From NCBI GenBank assembly GCA_000151295.1, contig GG745332.1:241531-305530 (forward strand): a DNA stretch of 64,000 bases. The letters are read 5' to 3'. The notes beneath the pieces are model-generated. The model made no database searches and was not told where the DNA came from. It saw only the letters and a list, made by a program, of their open reading frames with translations. Of this stretch, positions 54,667-64,000 are shown piece by piece. The stretch's first letter is position 1, and every line of letters starts with the position of its first letter. This DNA is from Allomyces macrogynus ATCC 38327 (taxonomy: Eukaryota > Blastocladiomycota > Blastocladiomycetes > Blastocladiales > Blastocladiaceae). Both the position numbers and the translations under genes were made by a program.

Positions 54667-56005
54667 ATGCCGCCCGTTCGCCCGACCTCGGCTGCCACGA
54701 CTCGGTCCACGTCCCCCAGCACCACCACGACCAGTCGCCCGCCATCAACCTCGCGCGCGCTCGATCTCTCACAGCGCATTGCCGAGCTCGCTGCCGACGT
54801 ACCGCGTACAAACGCTCGCGCGCCGTCTTCAGCGAGTCCACGAACAGCGCCACCCCCTTCGCTCACGGGCCATGCAATTCTCGGCGTCGACCCGGCACCA
54901 GCAACCCTGCCACGACATGCGGCATCGGCCATGCACCACGTCCAGGGCGGTGGCGTGTGCACGACCGTTCCGATCCGCGTGTCGGACGAGGCCATGGCGC
55001 TCTGGGAGCGGCACATGATTGATGCCAAGCACAGGAGCGATTTGCCGCTCGCAAGGTTCTCTGTTGTGGTTAGCGCGTTTGGGGCGGCCGGCGTGTGCTG
55101 ATCGTGTCGTGTGCTTGGTAGCAAAGGACTCCGTGATCTGCGATTACCTGGTATGCGCCGCCCACTTCTTTCCCAACTCGCAAACAACTGTGTCCTCGAC
55201 TGACCGGGTGTAATGCGCGCTCACAGGTGTCCTTGTCCTTGACCACCAGCTGCGCGCCGCCAAGGACCTCATGCTGACCAAGATCGGTCTGTGCGCTCTG
55301 ACCCTCGACCCTTCATTTCATGACGCATTTCGTGACGAGGACGCTCATGATCCTGACGCCTCGCCCAACGGTTGCGCGTACCTCTTCTCCACTTGCCCAC
55401 AGGCCGATACCCGGAAATTTTTGCCGACGCTAATGACACCATGATCCTCGCGCACCTATTCTTGGAGCAACTCCTCGCCCCGCTTACCCTGTTCATGGCC
55501 GCGGTTCGTCTCGTCTCTGCTATCTATTGTTAGCTTCCCGGAAAGCTGACCAAGAAATACCAGGTCCTGCCCACTCCCGACACGGCCCACGACTTCCCCG
55601 TGTCCTTGCGCGCCGTACTGGACGAAAACCTCGACCAGGCGCCGCTCACCCTGCAAACCGCGCGCCGCTTCTTCAACGCGACCGTGCGGCTGTGCCAGCA
55701 CCTTACGCACATGACGGTGCGCTTCAATTTTCCCCTGATCTGCCCGAACCGCACTGATCTCTTTGTGTGATCCACCCAGCACTACCTGCGCAGGTTTGAC
55801 CAGCATCTCACCAGCTTCGCCAGTACCATCGAAACCCTCGAGGAAGAGCACGCGCTCTATATGCAAGTCGTGTCGCAACACTCGGTCGCCGTCGACCGGA
55901 TCCAGGTGCTGACGCTGTCACGGTACGTCGACACGCGCGTGCCCATGCCGGTACCCACCTCCCCTCCCTCTTAGTCACCCGATCCACGAATGCTCACTTC
56001 CGTGA
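54667..56005 (+). CDS. Unrecognised helical protein, seven exons
   Basis: A phase-consistent model uses exons 54667-55055, 55122-55150, 55227-55331, 55403-55503, 55564-55716, 55780-55922 and 55975-56005, giving 316 aa. The second exon is only 29 nt. The N-terminus is a Ser/Thr/Pro/Arg-rich linker. From about residue 100 the chain is helical: VSDEAMALWERHMIDAKH, DHQLRAAKDLMLTKIGLCAL, DTMILAHLFLEQLLAPLTLF, ARRFFNATVRLCQHL, and a closing coiled-coil helix (FASTIETLEEEHALYMQVV). The exons agree in phase but several donors (GTTCTC, GTGACG, GTTCGT) are weak, so boundaries may be off. I cannot name the family. Confidence 0.55.
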
Positions 56006-56084
56006 CTGCGCGGTGCAGACCCGATCCGTCGAAACTTCAACCGACGATCCCCGCTCCAACCCTCTCCTCACTCAATGGACCCCC

Positions 56085-58173
56085 ATGGCCGCGCGGTGCT
56101 CGAACTGCTGCTCACCCTGCCACACCGACCCGACCGATCCATCCGATATCACCGCACGGTTCCACGGCCTTCTCTGCGCTGACTGCGCCAACGTCCTGAC
56201 CGCCGTTACGATCACCGCCGCGACTGACACTGCCAACGACTCCGAGTCGCGGGGCGCCAGCGCGCTCGTGACGTTCCGCGGCACCCGGCTGCGCGTCTCG
56301 GTCCTGGACGCTGGCGGCGCGTCGTCGCCGAAAACGTTGAATGCGGACGATGTGGGGCCGCACGTGTCGTTTGCCCCCGACACCGACGCGCCAGTGGTCG
56401 CGACGCCCGCGCCGGCACCGGGACCGGTACTCGCCGTAACGACCACGACAGCGGCGACGCACCGGAAATCTGTCTCTGGCCCGCCCACCGCTGTGGCGCG
56501 GCCGACCACCGCCACGTCCACGCGCAAACCCACCGCCGCGACAGCGCCGGCGGGCGGGTCCAACAGCACTCTCGCCAAGTGCAAATTCACCTCAACCGCC
56601 ATCGGCCCCAACACGCCGTTCCCCCGCGTCGAGTCCCGCGCGTCGCAAACGACGGCAGCGGCCGCCGACGACGCGGGAAAGCGCGGCGGCGAGCGGCGCA
56701 AGACGGCCGTCGCCGTGGTCCCTTTCGGCGGGTCGGTCCCAGGCGGGAAGGCGTTGGCCGCAGCGACGGCGGCGGCATTGGCGGCGCAGGAGGCCGAGGA
56801 TGCGGTATGGTCAGGAAAAAAGGAGGGACGGGGAAGATGGCTGACAATTGGGTTGTGTGTAGAGTGCGGCGCAGGCCGCAGCCGACGCGCGCGCGGCCGA
56901 GGACCAAGTGCGCCGGATGCAGGCGGATTTGGCGGCGGCCGAGACGGAGGTCGCGCATTGTCGTGAAAAACGTGCGTTGTTGGTGCTCCGTTTCCTTGAA
57001 GGGTGCGCAACTGACGGACGGACGCATGGTGGCTAGTGGACGTGGCCAATCACGCCCTGCATCAACTCCGCTCGGACCAGCACGCGCTGCACGCGTTATT
57101 GGCCACGAGCCAGGCGGCGCTCACGTCTCTGTCCGCACAGAACGCCGAGTTGAGCGCGACGGTGGTCGCCGTCCAGCGCGAGCGCGACGCGTTGCTCGCT
57201 GCCAAGACGGACCTCGCGCGGCACCTCGACGACCAGCGGCGGGCGCATGCAACATTGGTGACTGCGCATGACGAAGGGAAACGCGAGTTGGCCAATGCGC
57301 GCGCGCAGACGTGTCGCGCCAAAGAAGATGCGGGAGCCAAAGACGTTTTGTTGAAGCAGGTGTGCGCGGAGGCGGATCGCGTGCAGGTGCGCTTGTTCCC
57401 TTTGGTTCGCGAGCGACCCCAAGCGGCTCTGATTGTTTCTTTATGTGCGAGTAGAGAACGTGCCGCGCGCACGAGCGGCACATTGCCGCTCTCGAGGCGC
57501 AGCTCGAGGCCGCACAGGCGTCGGTTCAAGTTCTCGCGAAAGTGTCGGATGTGGACACGGCGGGGCTCTCGGCAGCGGCCGGTAGTATGGGTGCGGACGA
57601 CGCTGACCATGTGGTCGAGGAGGTGATTGCCGCGAATAACGCGCGGATCGCCGCGCTCGAGGGCAAGAATGACGAGTTGCGGCAGTGGCGGTTGCGGGAA
57701 GGTACGTGTGCCCTCATCCTTCGCTCAATTTCTCGCGTCCAAGAACTGATCGGTATCGCCCGGTGTTAGTCGCGCTGCACCGACCCGCAACAGCACGCGT
57801 GCTCAGATCGCACCCAGCGCTCGCACTCGCGGCCGGCAAGGGCGGCGGCGTGCACCTCAGTATGCACGGCGTGGAACCAATGGCGGCGGACCGCGGAACC
57901 GATCCACCCGGCCGCGCAGCGAGTGGAGCCGCTCGTGTGCTCGCGGCGTCCGGTTCGTCGGTCGACCGGCTGTACGGCAAGACGGCTCGTGCGCGCGCAA
58001 GTGTGGGTGCGGCGCTGGAGCAGGCGAATCGCGGGACGGGGACGGCGCGGTGGGCGAGTTTGACTGGGCCAAGGACTGCAGGCGTGGGATCAGCGGGAGC
58101 GGGGGGAAGGCCGGGCTCATCAACAGGGAGGCCAGGGTCCGGTGCGACGCGGTCCTCGGCGGCGGGGACGTGA
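56085..58173 (+). CDS. Zinc-ribbon-like plus coiled-coil protein, function unknown
   Basis: Five exons (56085-56804, 56863-56962, 57037-57386, 57455-57701, 57770-58173) join in phase to 606 aa. Introns are 58-74 nt. Residues 5-35 carry paired cysteines, CSNCCSPC and CADC around a FHGLLC segment, resembling a small zinc ribbon. A Thr/Ala/Pro-rich region follows, then coiled coil through exons 2-4 (QVRRMQADLAAAETEVAHC, LHQLRSDQHALHALLATSQ, HIAALEAQLEAAQ). The tail is Gly/Ser/Arg-rich. A cysteine pair before a coiled coil is also seen in ATG14-type autophagy proteins, but I see no further support and leave it unnamed. The frame may also join the gene upstream. Confidence 0.55.
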
Positions 58174-58263
58174 CTGTGGTGACGGGGCTGGGATTTGGGA
58201 TTTGCGATATGGGAAAATGGGAGAGAGGTTTCGCTAACGTGGCTTGTCTGATGTGGTTGGTGG

Positions 58264-59279
58264 ATGGACGTGCAGCGCTGTGTGGTTGGCCCCCGATCTC
58301 GCGCTCCCAGCCGCCATCCTCGACGACGACGAGCGACATCCACCAGTCCGACACTCCGCGCACTTCCCGCACGCGCGCCCAGCACTCGCTCCCGCCCGCC
58401 GCCGCGGGCGCCGTACCCGATGATGACGATGACGACGACGACATCATCATCATCATCTCCCCGCCCGCATCCGCCTCACCATCCTCCAACGCGCGAACCG
58501 CGACACCCGCGTCCCCGACCCGTCGCACGCGCGCACTCCACGCAGCCGCGCCCACCCCGCCGCCCGTTGCCGGGCCGGGCGAGGGCCGATGGAACAAGAG
58601 GTCGCGCGAGGCGCGTCGAGCGGCCGCGGCTGCTGCGGGGGAGGTGGACGACGACGACGATGACGAGATTGAGCTCGTGGCGGTGCGGTGGCGGCCGCCT
58701 CTGGCTGCCGCTGCTGCCACCGCGACCACCGCGACTCCGCCGGCGGGACAGCGCGCGGCGTACCGCGACTTGTACCGGCACATGGAGGAGCAGAACCGGC
58801 TATACGGTACGTTAAACCGGTCTGGATCCGGATCACGGCGCAAATACGAGCACGAGACTCACATTGGGTGGATGTAGAGGCCGCGACTGCCGTACTCGTC
58901 CCACCACCGCGCGTTCTCCCGCGCGTGGGTGGTCCCGCGGGGATGCACGATCCGGGGACCTTGATCGCGCACTTGTCGGCCGTAGCACCCGCGGCCCCGG
59001 TGGCACCGGAGGCGCCGCCGGCGGGGCGCCGCAGCGAGTGTGCCGTGTGCATGGACGCATACACGCACCCGGTGAGTACCATGTGCGGGCATATCTTTTG
59101 CCGCGCGTGTCTCGAGGTGAGTTTGAAGCGCACCAAGGCGTGTCCGAGTACGTTGATTCTTTGCAGGTTGGAGGAGGGGGGACGGCGAGGGCTGGGAACT
59201 GACGTGGGAGCGCGGATCGTGTGTAGTATGCCGCACAACGGTCAAGAAGAACGGGTATCATCCGATCTTCTTGCCTTGA
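58264..59279 (+). CDS. SUMO-targeted ubiquitin ligase (RNF4/Slx8-like RING E3)
   Basis: Exon 1 ends at 58806, followed by exons 58878-59147 and 59227-59279; introns are 71 and 79 nt, donors GTACGT. The start is not settled (58264 is within the open frame). Two acidic-hydrophobic stretches are classic SUMO-interacting motifs: DDDDDDDDIIIIIS, and DDDDDDEIELVAV about 70 residues later. The C-terminus is a C3HC4 RING: CAVCMDAYTHPVSTMCGHIF, CRACLEVSLKRTKAC, then CPICRTTV completed across the last splice junction, ending NGYHPIFLP. N-terminal SIMs plus a C-terminal RING is the architecture of ligases that ubiquitylate SUMO-modified nuclear proteins in DNA repair. Confidence 0.82.
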
Positions 59280-59771
59280 AGCTGCGCGCATGGGTGCGCG
59301 AGGAGGGAGGCCGACAAGCCGAGCTCGAGTACGGGTGCGATGGCCGGCACACCGGCGCGACAGCGGGCGAGCGTGCGTACGGCGACTTGGTTCGGCCCTT
59401 GACACGAGCAGGACCGGACCTTGGAGAAGTGGAGGAGGAGAAGAGGCGGAGCAATGATGACCCCCTGTATTCGAGTAACACTCAAGAATCGCGTCGTCGA
59501 TGACGTAACGCGTGAGTCTTTCCTGGGCCGCACGTGGCGCGTCTCCTTCTGCGCTTGGGAGACGTGTTTGCGTTGCGTTCTCTTTGCGCGTCCACTTTGC
59601 GGCAGTTCCACTGTGCGGCAGTCCCACTTCACTTCGCGAGAGCCCCACTTGCTTGCGAGAGCCCCACTTGCTTGCGGTCGCCCCCCCCAGCCCGACGCGC
59701 ACGCCTGCTCTCCCGAACTATCAAGGAGCCGGCACACGCTATCCCGCCCGCCTGCTGCAGCGCCGACCGCC
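59280..59771. other. Intergenic between the RING ligase and PQ-loop genes
   Basis: About 490 bases with short direct repeats of GAGAGCCCCACTTGCTTGC near 59640-59670. No gene is supported. Confidence 0.45.
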
Positions 59772-61291
59772 ATGGGCACGCTGCGCACCCTGCTCCTCGC
59801 CGGCCCGGACCCGCCACTCGCTCTGCACGCTGTGGCCTCCAGCGCGACGTTGACGCGCGCAACGCCTCGACTGCAACCACCACTCCCACCATCTTCTCCG
59901 CCATGCGTTTGCAACCCGCTCGAGATCGACGGCCACGCCTTTTCGCCGTTCTGGGGCATGGTCTTTGGTGCGTGCTGGCCCGCTGGCCCGCTGTTCATTG
60001 CGTGGGACGCTGGAACGCTGACTGACCGGATTCGCGTCCATGACCCGCAGGCGAGTGCATCTACACGCCCAAGCAGCAATTCGCCATTATTTGCGGCCTC
60101 GTCTCGATTGTGCTCTACGGCGTCGCGCTCGTCCCGCAGTTCAAGCTCAACTACCAGCGCAAGTCGGTCGAAGGGCTGTCGTGGGGCCTGTTTGCCGTCT
60201 GGACGCGTACGTCCTGCCTCCGCTCGGATTCTTTCGCGCGAGACGAGCCCCAACGCTGACGTACCCCTAACAGTCGGCGACCTGTGCAACACGGCCGGCG
60301 CGTTCCTGACGCAGCAGTTTGCGACGCAGCGATGGACGGGCGTCTACTTTCTCTTCGTACGTGCGCTTCATTTCGAACGAGCAATTCGACTGGCGTGCAG
60401 TTTTCGAATATTGACTCTCGCTGATGCGACCTCCTAGACCGAGTTCCTCTGCCTCGCGCAGATCCTCTACTACACGCGCATCTACCCGCGGCTCTACCCG
60501 TCGCCACCCGCGCTCCCGCCACCGCACCACCCGGCGAACGAGCCGCACGTGCGGCACGCGCACGACACATTCGTCCCGCCGCACCACCACCCGCACCAGC
60601 ACCCGAAACCGGCACGACCGCGCACGGCGACCGAGTCGACGCCGTTGCTCCGAGACTTGATGGACGAGGACGGCGCGACGCCAGAGACGGCGATCACGCC
60701 GTACAAGAGCGCCGTGGTTCCCGTCGCGATCGCGGTACTGGGCGCGCTGGCGCGCGCGGTGGCGGGGATGCCGGTCGGACCGGTGGTGGGGATGGTGGGG
60801 GAGCCGCCCCTGTGTAACGCCGCGCCGGACTTGCCGCCGCATATTGTCTCGCTCGGCAGTGTGCTCGCGTGGTGTAGCGGGCTGTTCTACTTTTTTAGCC
60901 GGTATGTCTCGTGCTTGAGTGATGGCGAGGCCATGTTGCCCTTGCGGTCCTGACCATCGCACATTTTAGCGTTCCGCAAATCCGCACCAACTACGAACTG
61001 CAATCGGTTGCGGGCATTTCGCTCTCGCTGTTCGGCATCACGCTCGCCGCCAATGTCCTCTACGGCCTGTCGGTCGTCCCGCGGCTCGACGAGATCGAAT
61101 CGACGCAGAAATTCGTCGCGTCGACGTTGCCGTACCTGGTCGGGTCCGTGGGCACGCTCGTGTTTGATGCGGTGATCATGGCGCAGGCCTACTGGTACAC
61201 GAACGTGAAGCCGCACGTCGCCGAGGAGGTCGAGGTGCCGGACGATCGGGATGTGGATCCAGCCGCGGATCCGCCAGAGGAGAGTGTGTGA
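59772..61291 (+). CDS. PQ-loop vacuolar/lysosomal cationic amino-acid transporter (Ypq/PQLC2-like)
   Basis: Five exons (59772-59967, 60051-60206, 60274-60356, 60438-60901, 60970-61291) join with exact phases to 406 aa. Donors are GTGCGT, GTACGT, GTACGT and GTATGT. Two PQ-loop repeats are clear: LVPQFKLNYQRKSVEGLSWG in exon 2 and SRVPQIRTNYELQSVAGISL across the last junction. The first repeat is followed by GDLCNTAGAFLTQQ and a His/Pro-rich cytosolic loop. The second is followed by hydrophobic helices and an acidic tail. Yeast Ypq1-3 and human PQLC2 export basic amino acids from the vacuole or lysosome. The N-terminus (MGTLRTLLLAGPDPP) has no signal peptide. Confidence 0.9.
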
Positions 61292-61389
61292 AGATGAAGG
61301 GAGGGAGGGTAGTGGATGGGTGATACATGTACAGAACGCTCAAAATTGAAATCCAATTGCTTGCTCAATCGAGGTGCTTTCGACCACCA

Positions 61390-62740
61390 TCATCGCGCGG
61401 CCGACTTGGCCCGCGCGCGTCCGCTGCGCGCCGGCGACACCGCGCGCACTCCCTCACCCTCCCCTCTCCTCTCCACCCCTTCCACCCTCCCCTTCTCCTC
61501 CACCCCCTTCCCCGCCGTCGCCGACGGCCCCACCATCAACCCACCCGTCAGCGGCGCCTCCGTGACCTTGCCACAGTGCCGGCACTTGAACCCCGCGCGC
61601 ACGCGCGTCGCGAGCGTGACCAACCCATTATGCCGGAAACACGCTTTACAGAANNNNNNNNNNNNNNNNNNNNNNNNNNNNNNNNNNNNNNNNNNNNNNN
61701 NNNNNNNNNNNNNNNNNNNNNNNNNNNNNNNNNNNNNNNNNNNNNNNNNNNNNNNNNNNNNNNNNNNNNNNNNNNNNNNNNNNNNNNNNNNNNNNNNNNN
61801 NNNNNNNNNNNNNNNNNNNNNNNNNNNNNNNNNNNNNNNNNNNNNNNNNNNNNNNNNNNNNNNNNNNNNNNNNNNNNNNNNNNNNNNNNNNNNNNNNNNN
61901 NNNNNNNNNNNNNNNNNNNNNNNNNNNNNNNNNNNNNNNNNNNNNNNNNNNNNNNNNNNNNNNNNNNNNNNNNNNNNNNNNNNNNNNNNNNNNNNNNNNN
62001 NNNNNNNNNNNNNNNNNNNNNNGTGGTGGTGGGGCGCGCGCGTGACGGTGACGCTGGCGCCGAGGCGTGCGCCGTTGGCTTGTCGTTGTTGTCGGTGAAG
62101 AGGTGTGCGTACCGGTCGAGCAATGCCGACGCGCGGTAGAATGCGGTCATGTCCTTGAGCTCCTCGAGGGTCGCGCGGAGTGCCGCGCGTTGCACGGCGA
62201 GGGCGTCGATGGCGCGGCGGCGTTGTACGTCTTGGGCCGACGCGACGAGGGCACGGGTCGTGCAAAGGCTATGTCCGAAGCGATTCAGATTGTGGAGCTC
62301 GAGCCGGAGAAGGAGCGGAACGCAGCGTACAGGATTGGACCAAGGGCAACCAACCCCGCAGTGACGAAGTGCGGGTGCGTGGCGGCCGTTGCGCCCGTCC
62401 AACTCCATACAAAGTGGACGGGACGTCCGTGGTCGCCGCTCGAACCCCACGGCGGCAAGCGGTGCAGTTCGACATGAGCGCCGGCGTGCGGTCGCGCAGT
62501 GGTCGAGCGCGCAGCGAGGTAGACGACCGCCGCGACGAGGACCCAGGCAAAGATCACGGCGCGGGTTGCGGTGGTGCGCGCTTGGCGCTCGCTACGCGGC
62601 AAGTCGATGGTGATTCGCGCAACGAGCCGGCGAATGCGCGCGTCGGTGGCCGCGAGCGTCGCCTCGTACGAGTCGGGCTTGGGGCGGCGGCGGAAACGGC
62701 GCCGCAGGGAGGCGGGGATCAGGCGTGGCAGGAACGTCAT
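61390..62740 (-). CDS. Lunapark-type ER junction protein (Lnp1), interrupted by an N gap
   Basis: Exon 1 (62740-62331) and exon 2 (62268 into the gap) join in phase across a 62-nt intron (donor GTACGC). Coding resumes at 61653 and stops at 61390. The N-terminus has a helix, SYEATLAATDARIRRLVARI, before the first membrane segment (VIFAWVLVAAVVYLAA), and a second follows (TAGLVALGPIL). A coiled coil (LAVQRAALRATLEELKDM, then DRYAHLF) precedes the gap. Beyond it comes the Lunapark zinc finger, FCKACFRHNGLV and FKCRHCGKV. The family stabilises three-way junctions of the tubular ER. The gap hides about 120 residues. Confidence 0.82.
61654..62022. other. Assembly gap, 369 N
   Basis: Run of N inside the Lunapark gene. 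The non-round size suggests an estimated gap length. Confidence 0.99.
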
Positions 62741-63613
62741 GGCTGATTGGTCGCCGGGGGGCCGGCGGGTGGAGAGGAAGCGCGTGGCCGAGAGGAAGGT
62801 CGTTAGCGAGCGGGGACGTCGCGCTGCCGTCGGCCCGCCGTGTCGACGAAGTGCGCCGCTGCGCGCGTGGGAAAGCGGCGAGGGTCGGTGCGGGGCAGGT
62901 TGGTGCGAGACGCGCCGGGCGCGCGGCCCAGGCAGTTGCTGCCGCCGTGTTGAGGAGCGGTGGCCAGGCAGGTGCCTGATCGCAGGCTGAAGCTGGTGGC
63001 GAACGGGAGCGAAAGGGGGGCGAAAGGCATGCGAGATTCAAATACGCGCTCAATAGCGTGATACTGGTGATTCCGCTGCACGCACTCACCACCGCTGCCG
63101 CGCTTCCGAGCCAGAGTTCTTTCGTCGGCCGACTCGGCGACGGGCGGTTCATGGCCCTGGCACTGGTGGGCGCTCCACGCTCCACGCCCCCTCATTGACC
63201 CCCGCCGCTGCCGTCTGCCCACTTGCCCGCTCCTGCCCCCCGCTGCGTCGGTCCAGCGCGTGCACGCCGCGGCCGCTGCACCTCTGTCCTCGTCGCTTTC
63301 GCTCCACTTTGCTTGGTCGACGACCCAAACCCGACCCATCCACGCTCGTCAACCGCCTCGGCTCTCGCCGCACCTCGCCCAACCCGACACCCCCTCGTCG
63401 TCGACGACACGTCTCCCCCGCCGCGCCCGTCCCCACCGCCGTACCCCTCTCCGACTTGGCGCATTCCGTCCGCCGTGCTGCGGCGCTTGCATTGCACCAC
63501 CACCCCATCCCGTCTCGACCGACCCGACCCGACCCCGACCGGCCTCGTCGCCGTCACTCCCCTTTACCCTCCCCCTTTTGCTTTCGATTGCGGGACCCGC
63601 CCGCTCCCCCACC
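62741..63613. other. Divergent intergenic region upstream of casein kinase I
   Basis: About 870 bases, very rich in C and pyrimidine near 63.2-63.6 kb on the plus strand, which probably forms the 5' leader of the kinase gene. The long frames here are chance frames of GC-rich DNA. Confidence 0.45.
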
Positions 63614-63809
63614 ATGTCGACGTCGCCCAATATCGTCGGCGTGCACTACAAGGTGGGCCGCAAGATCGGCGAAGGCTCGTTTGGTGTGATTTACGAGGGC
63701 ACCAATCTGCTCAACAACACCCAAGTCGCCATCAAGTTTGAGTCGCGCAAGTCCGAGGCGCCTCAGCTGCGCGATGAGTTCAGGTCTTACAAGATCTTGG
63801 CCGGGTGTG
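63614..63809 (+). CDS. Casein kinase I (CK1 family), first exon only
   Basis: Exon 1 codes 65 residues and ends at a GTACGT donor at 63810. KVGRKIGEGSFGVIYEGTNL has the glycine-rich nucleotide loop, NNTQVAIKFESRKSEAPQLR includes the catalytic lysine (VAIKFE) and the CK1-specific basic patch, and FRSYKILAGC continues the family pattern. The start at 63614 sits in a CACCATG context. A CTGAC branch-like element appears near 63978, and the acceptor lies beyond the window, so the intron exceeds 190 nt, unusually long here. CK1 enzymes phosphorylate serine and threonine in DNA repair, vesicle traffic and the Wnt-like and clock pathways. Confidence 0.93.
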
Positions 63810-64000
63810 GTACGTTTGGCCGCCGTTTGCCGTCGGTTGCGGTGTTGCGTTGCTGTGTGCGACGACGGACGACGTGAACGCTCTCGTCAGTCAATGGTGA
63901 TGGTGTGACAACGTCGACCGGGGCGATCACCACCGTGCACGCCCGCTCGTTACGTCCTTCCCGACGACGACCATCGCTGACCTGGGTCTCTCGCTCGTCA

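Noticed and set aside
59600..59690. Short GAGAGCCCCACTTGCTTGC-type repeats as a CRISPR-like array
   Set aside because: Only about two to three partial copies with no regular spacers in a eukaryotic intergenic region.

Overview
The window reads as chromosomal DNA of a GC-rich, intron-bearing fungus. All gene models were assembled by hand from the sequence. About 24 genes can be supported, most with short introns (52-104 nt) whose phases close exactly. The mix of conserved fungal or opisthokont genes (BLM10, UTP14, sterol O-acyltransferase, PQ-loop transporter, CK1) with genes that budding yeasts lack (CFIm25, and an importin-13-type karyopherin) and an SYP7-like SNARE suggests an early-diverging, possibly zoosporic lineage such as Blastocladiomycota. 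That placement is inference only.

Layout. 144-1705 (-): Gln-rich protein. 2060-5248 (-): SAPS-domain phosphatase regulatory subunit, 9 exons. 5927-6253 (+): RPB12. 6768-9893 (+): importin-13-like. 10.5-16.7 kb: a CpG-poor island holding a decayed Ty3/gypsy element with a 3' LTR, followed by a decayed PIF/Harbinger element. 16976-23842 (-): BLM10/PA200. 25374-29349: two paralogous secreted cysteine-rich proteins with GPI-like tails (-), an inverted fragment of the same family (+), and a frameshifted acidic-protein gene (+). 30514-36489: three paralogous seven-helix membrane proteins. 37037-39863 (+): UTP14. 40238-42191 (-): sterol O-acyltransferase. 43369-44448 (+): Qc-SNARE, cut by an N gap that is followed by a partial acyltransferase copy. 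45008-46249 (-): NadR-like bifunctional NAD enzyme. 47217-47562 (+): 84-aa secreted cysteine-rich peptide. 47.7-49.4 kb: a possible small gene (-) and a thioredoxin-like gene broken by tandem microduplications (+). 49421-50310 (-): CFIm25. 51297-54164 (-): long coiled-coil protein. 54667-58173 (+): two unrecognised genes. 58264-59279 (+): SUMO-targeted ubiquitin ligase. 59772-61291 (+): vacuolar PQ-loop transporter. 61390-62740 (-): Lunapark, interrupted by an N gap. 63614-end (+): casein kinase I, cut by the window edge.

Most genes are unlinked housekeeping functions: RNA processing and ribosome biogenesis, nuclear import, proteasome, ER shape and lipid storage, NAD metabolism. The clusters of interest are lineage-specific: the secreted GPI-type family and the seven-helix family lie next to each other between 25 and 36.5 kb.

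The most unusual global signal is the splice donor. By hand count, 40 of 50 resolved introns carry C at +4, 30 begin GTAC, and none begins GTAAG. Other notable points are the bacterial-type NadR fusion, the SYP7-like SNARE, frameshifts traceable to 13- and 20-nt tandem duplications, and strong CpG loss confined to the transposon island.
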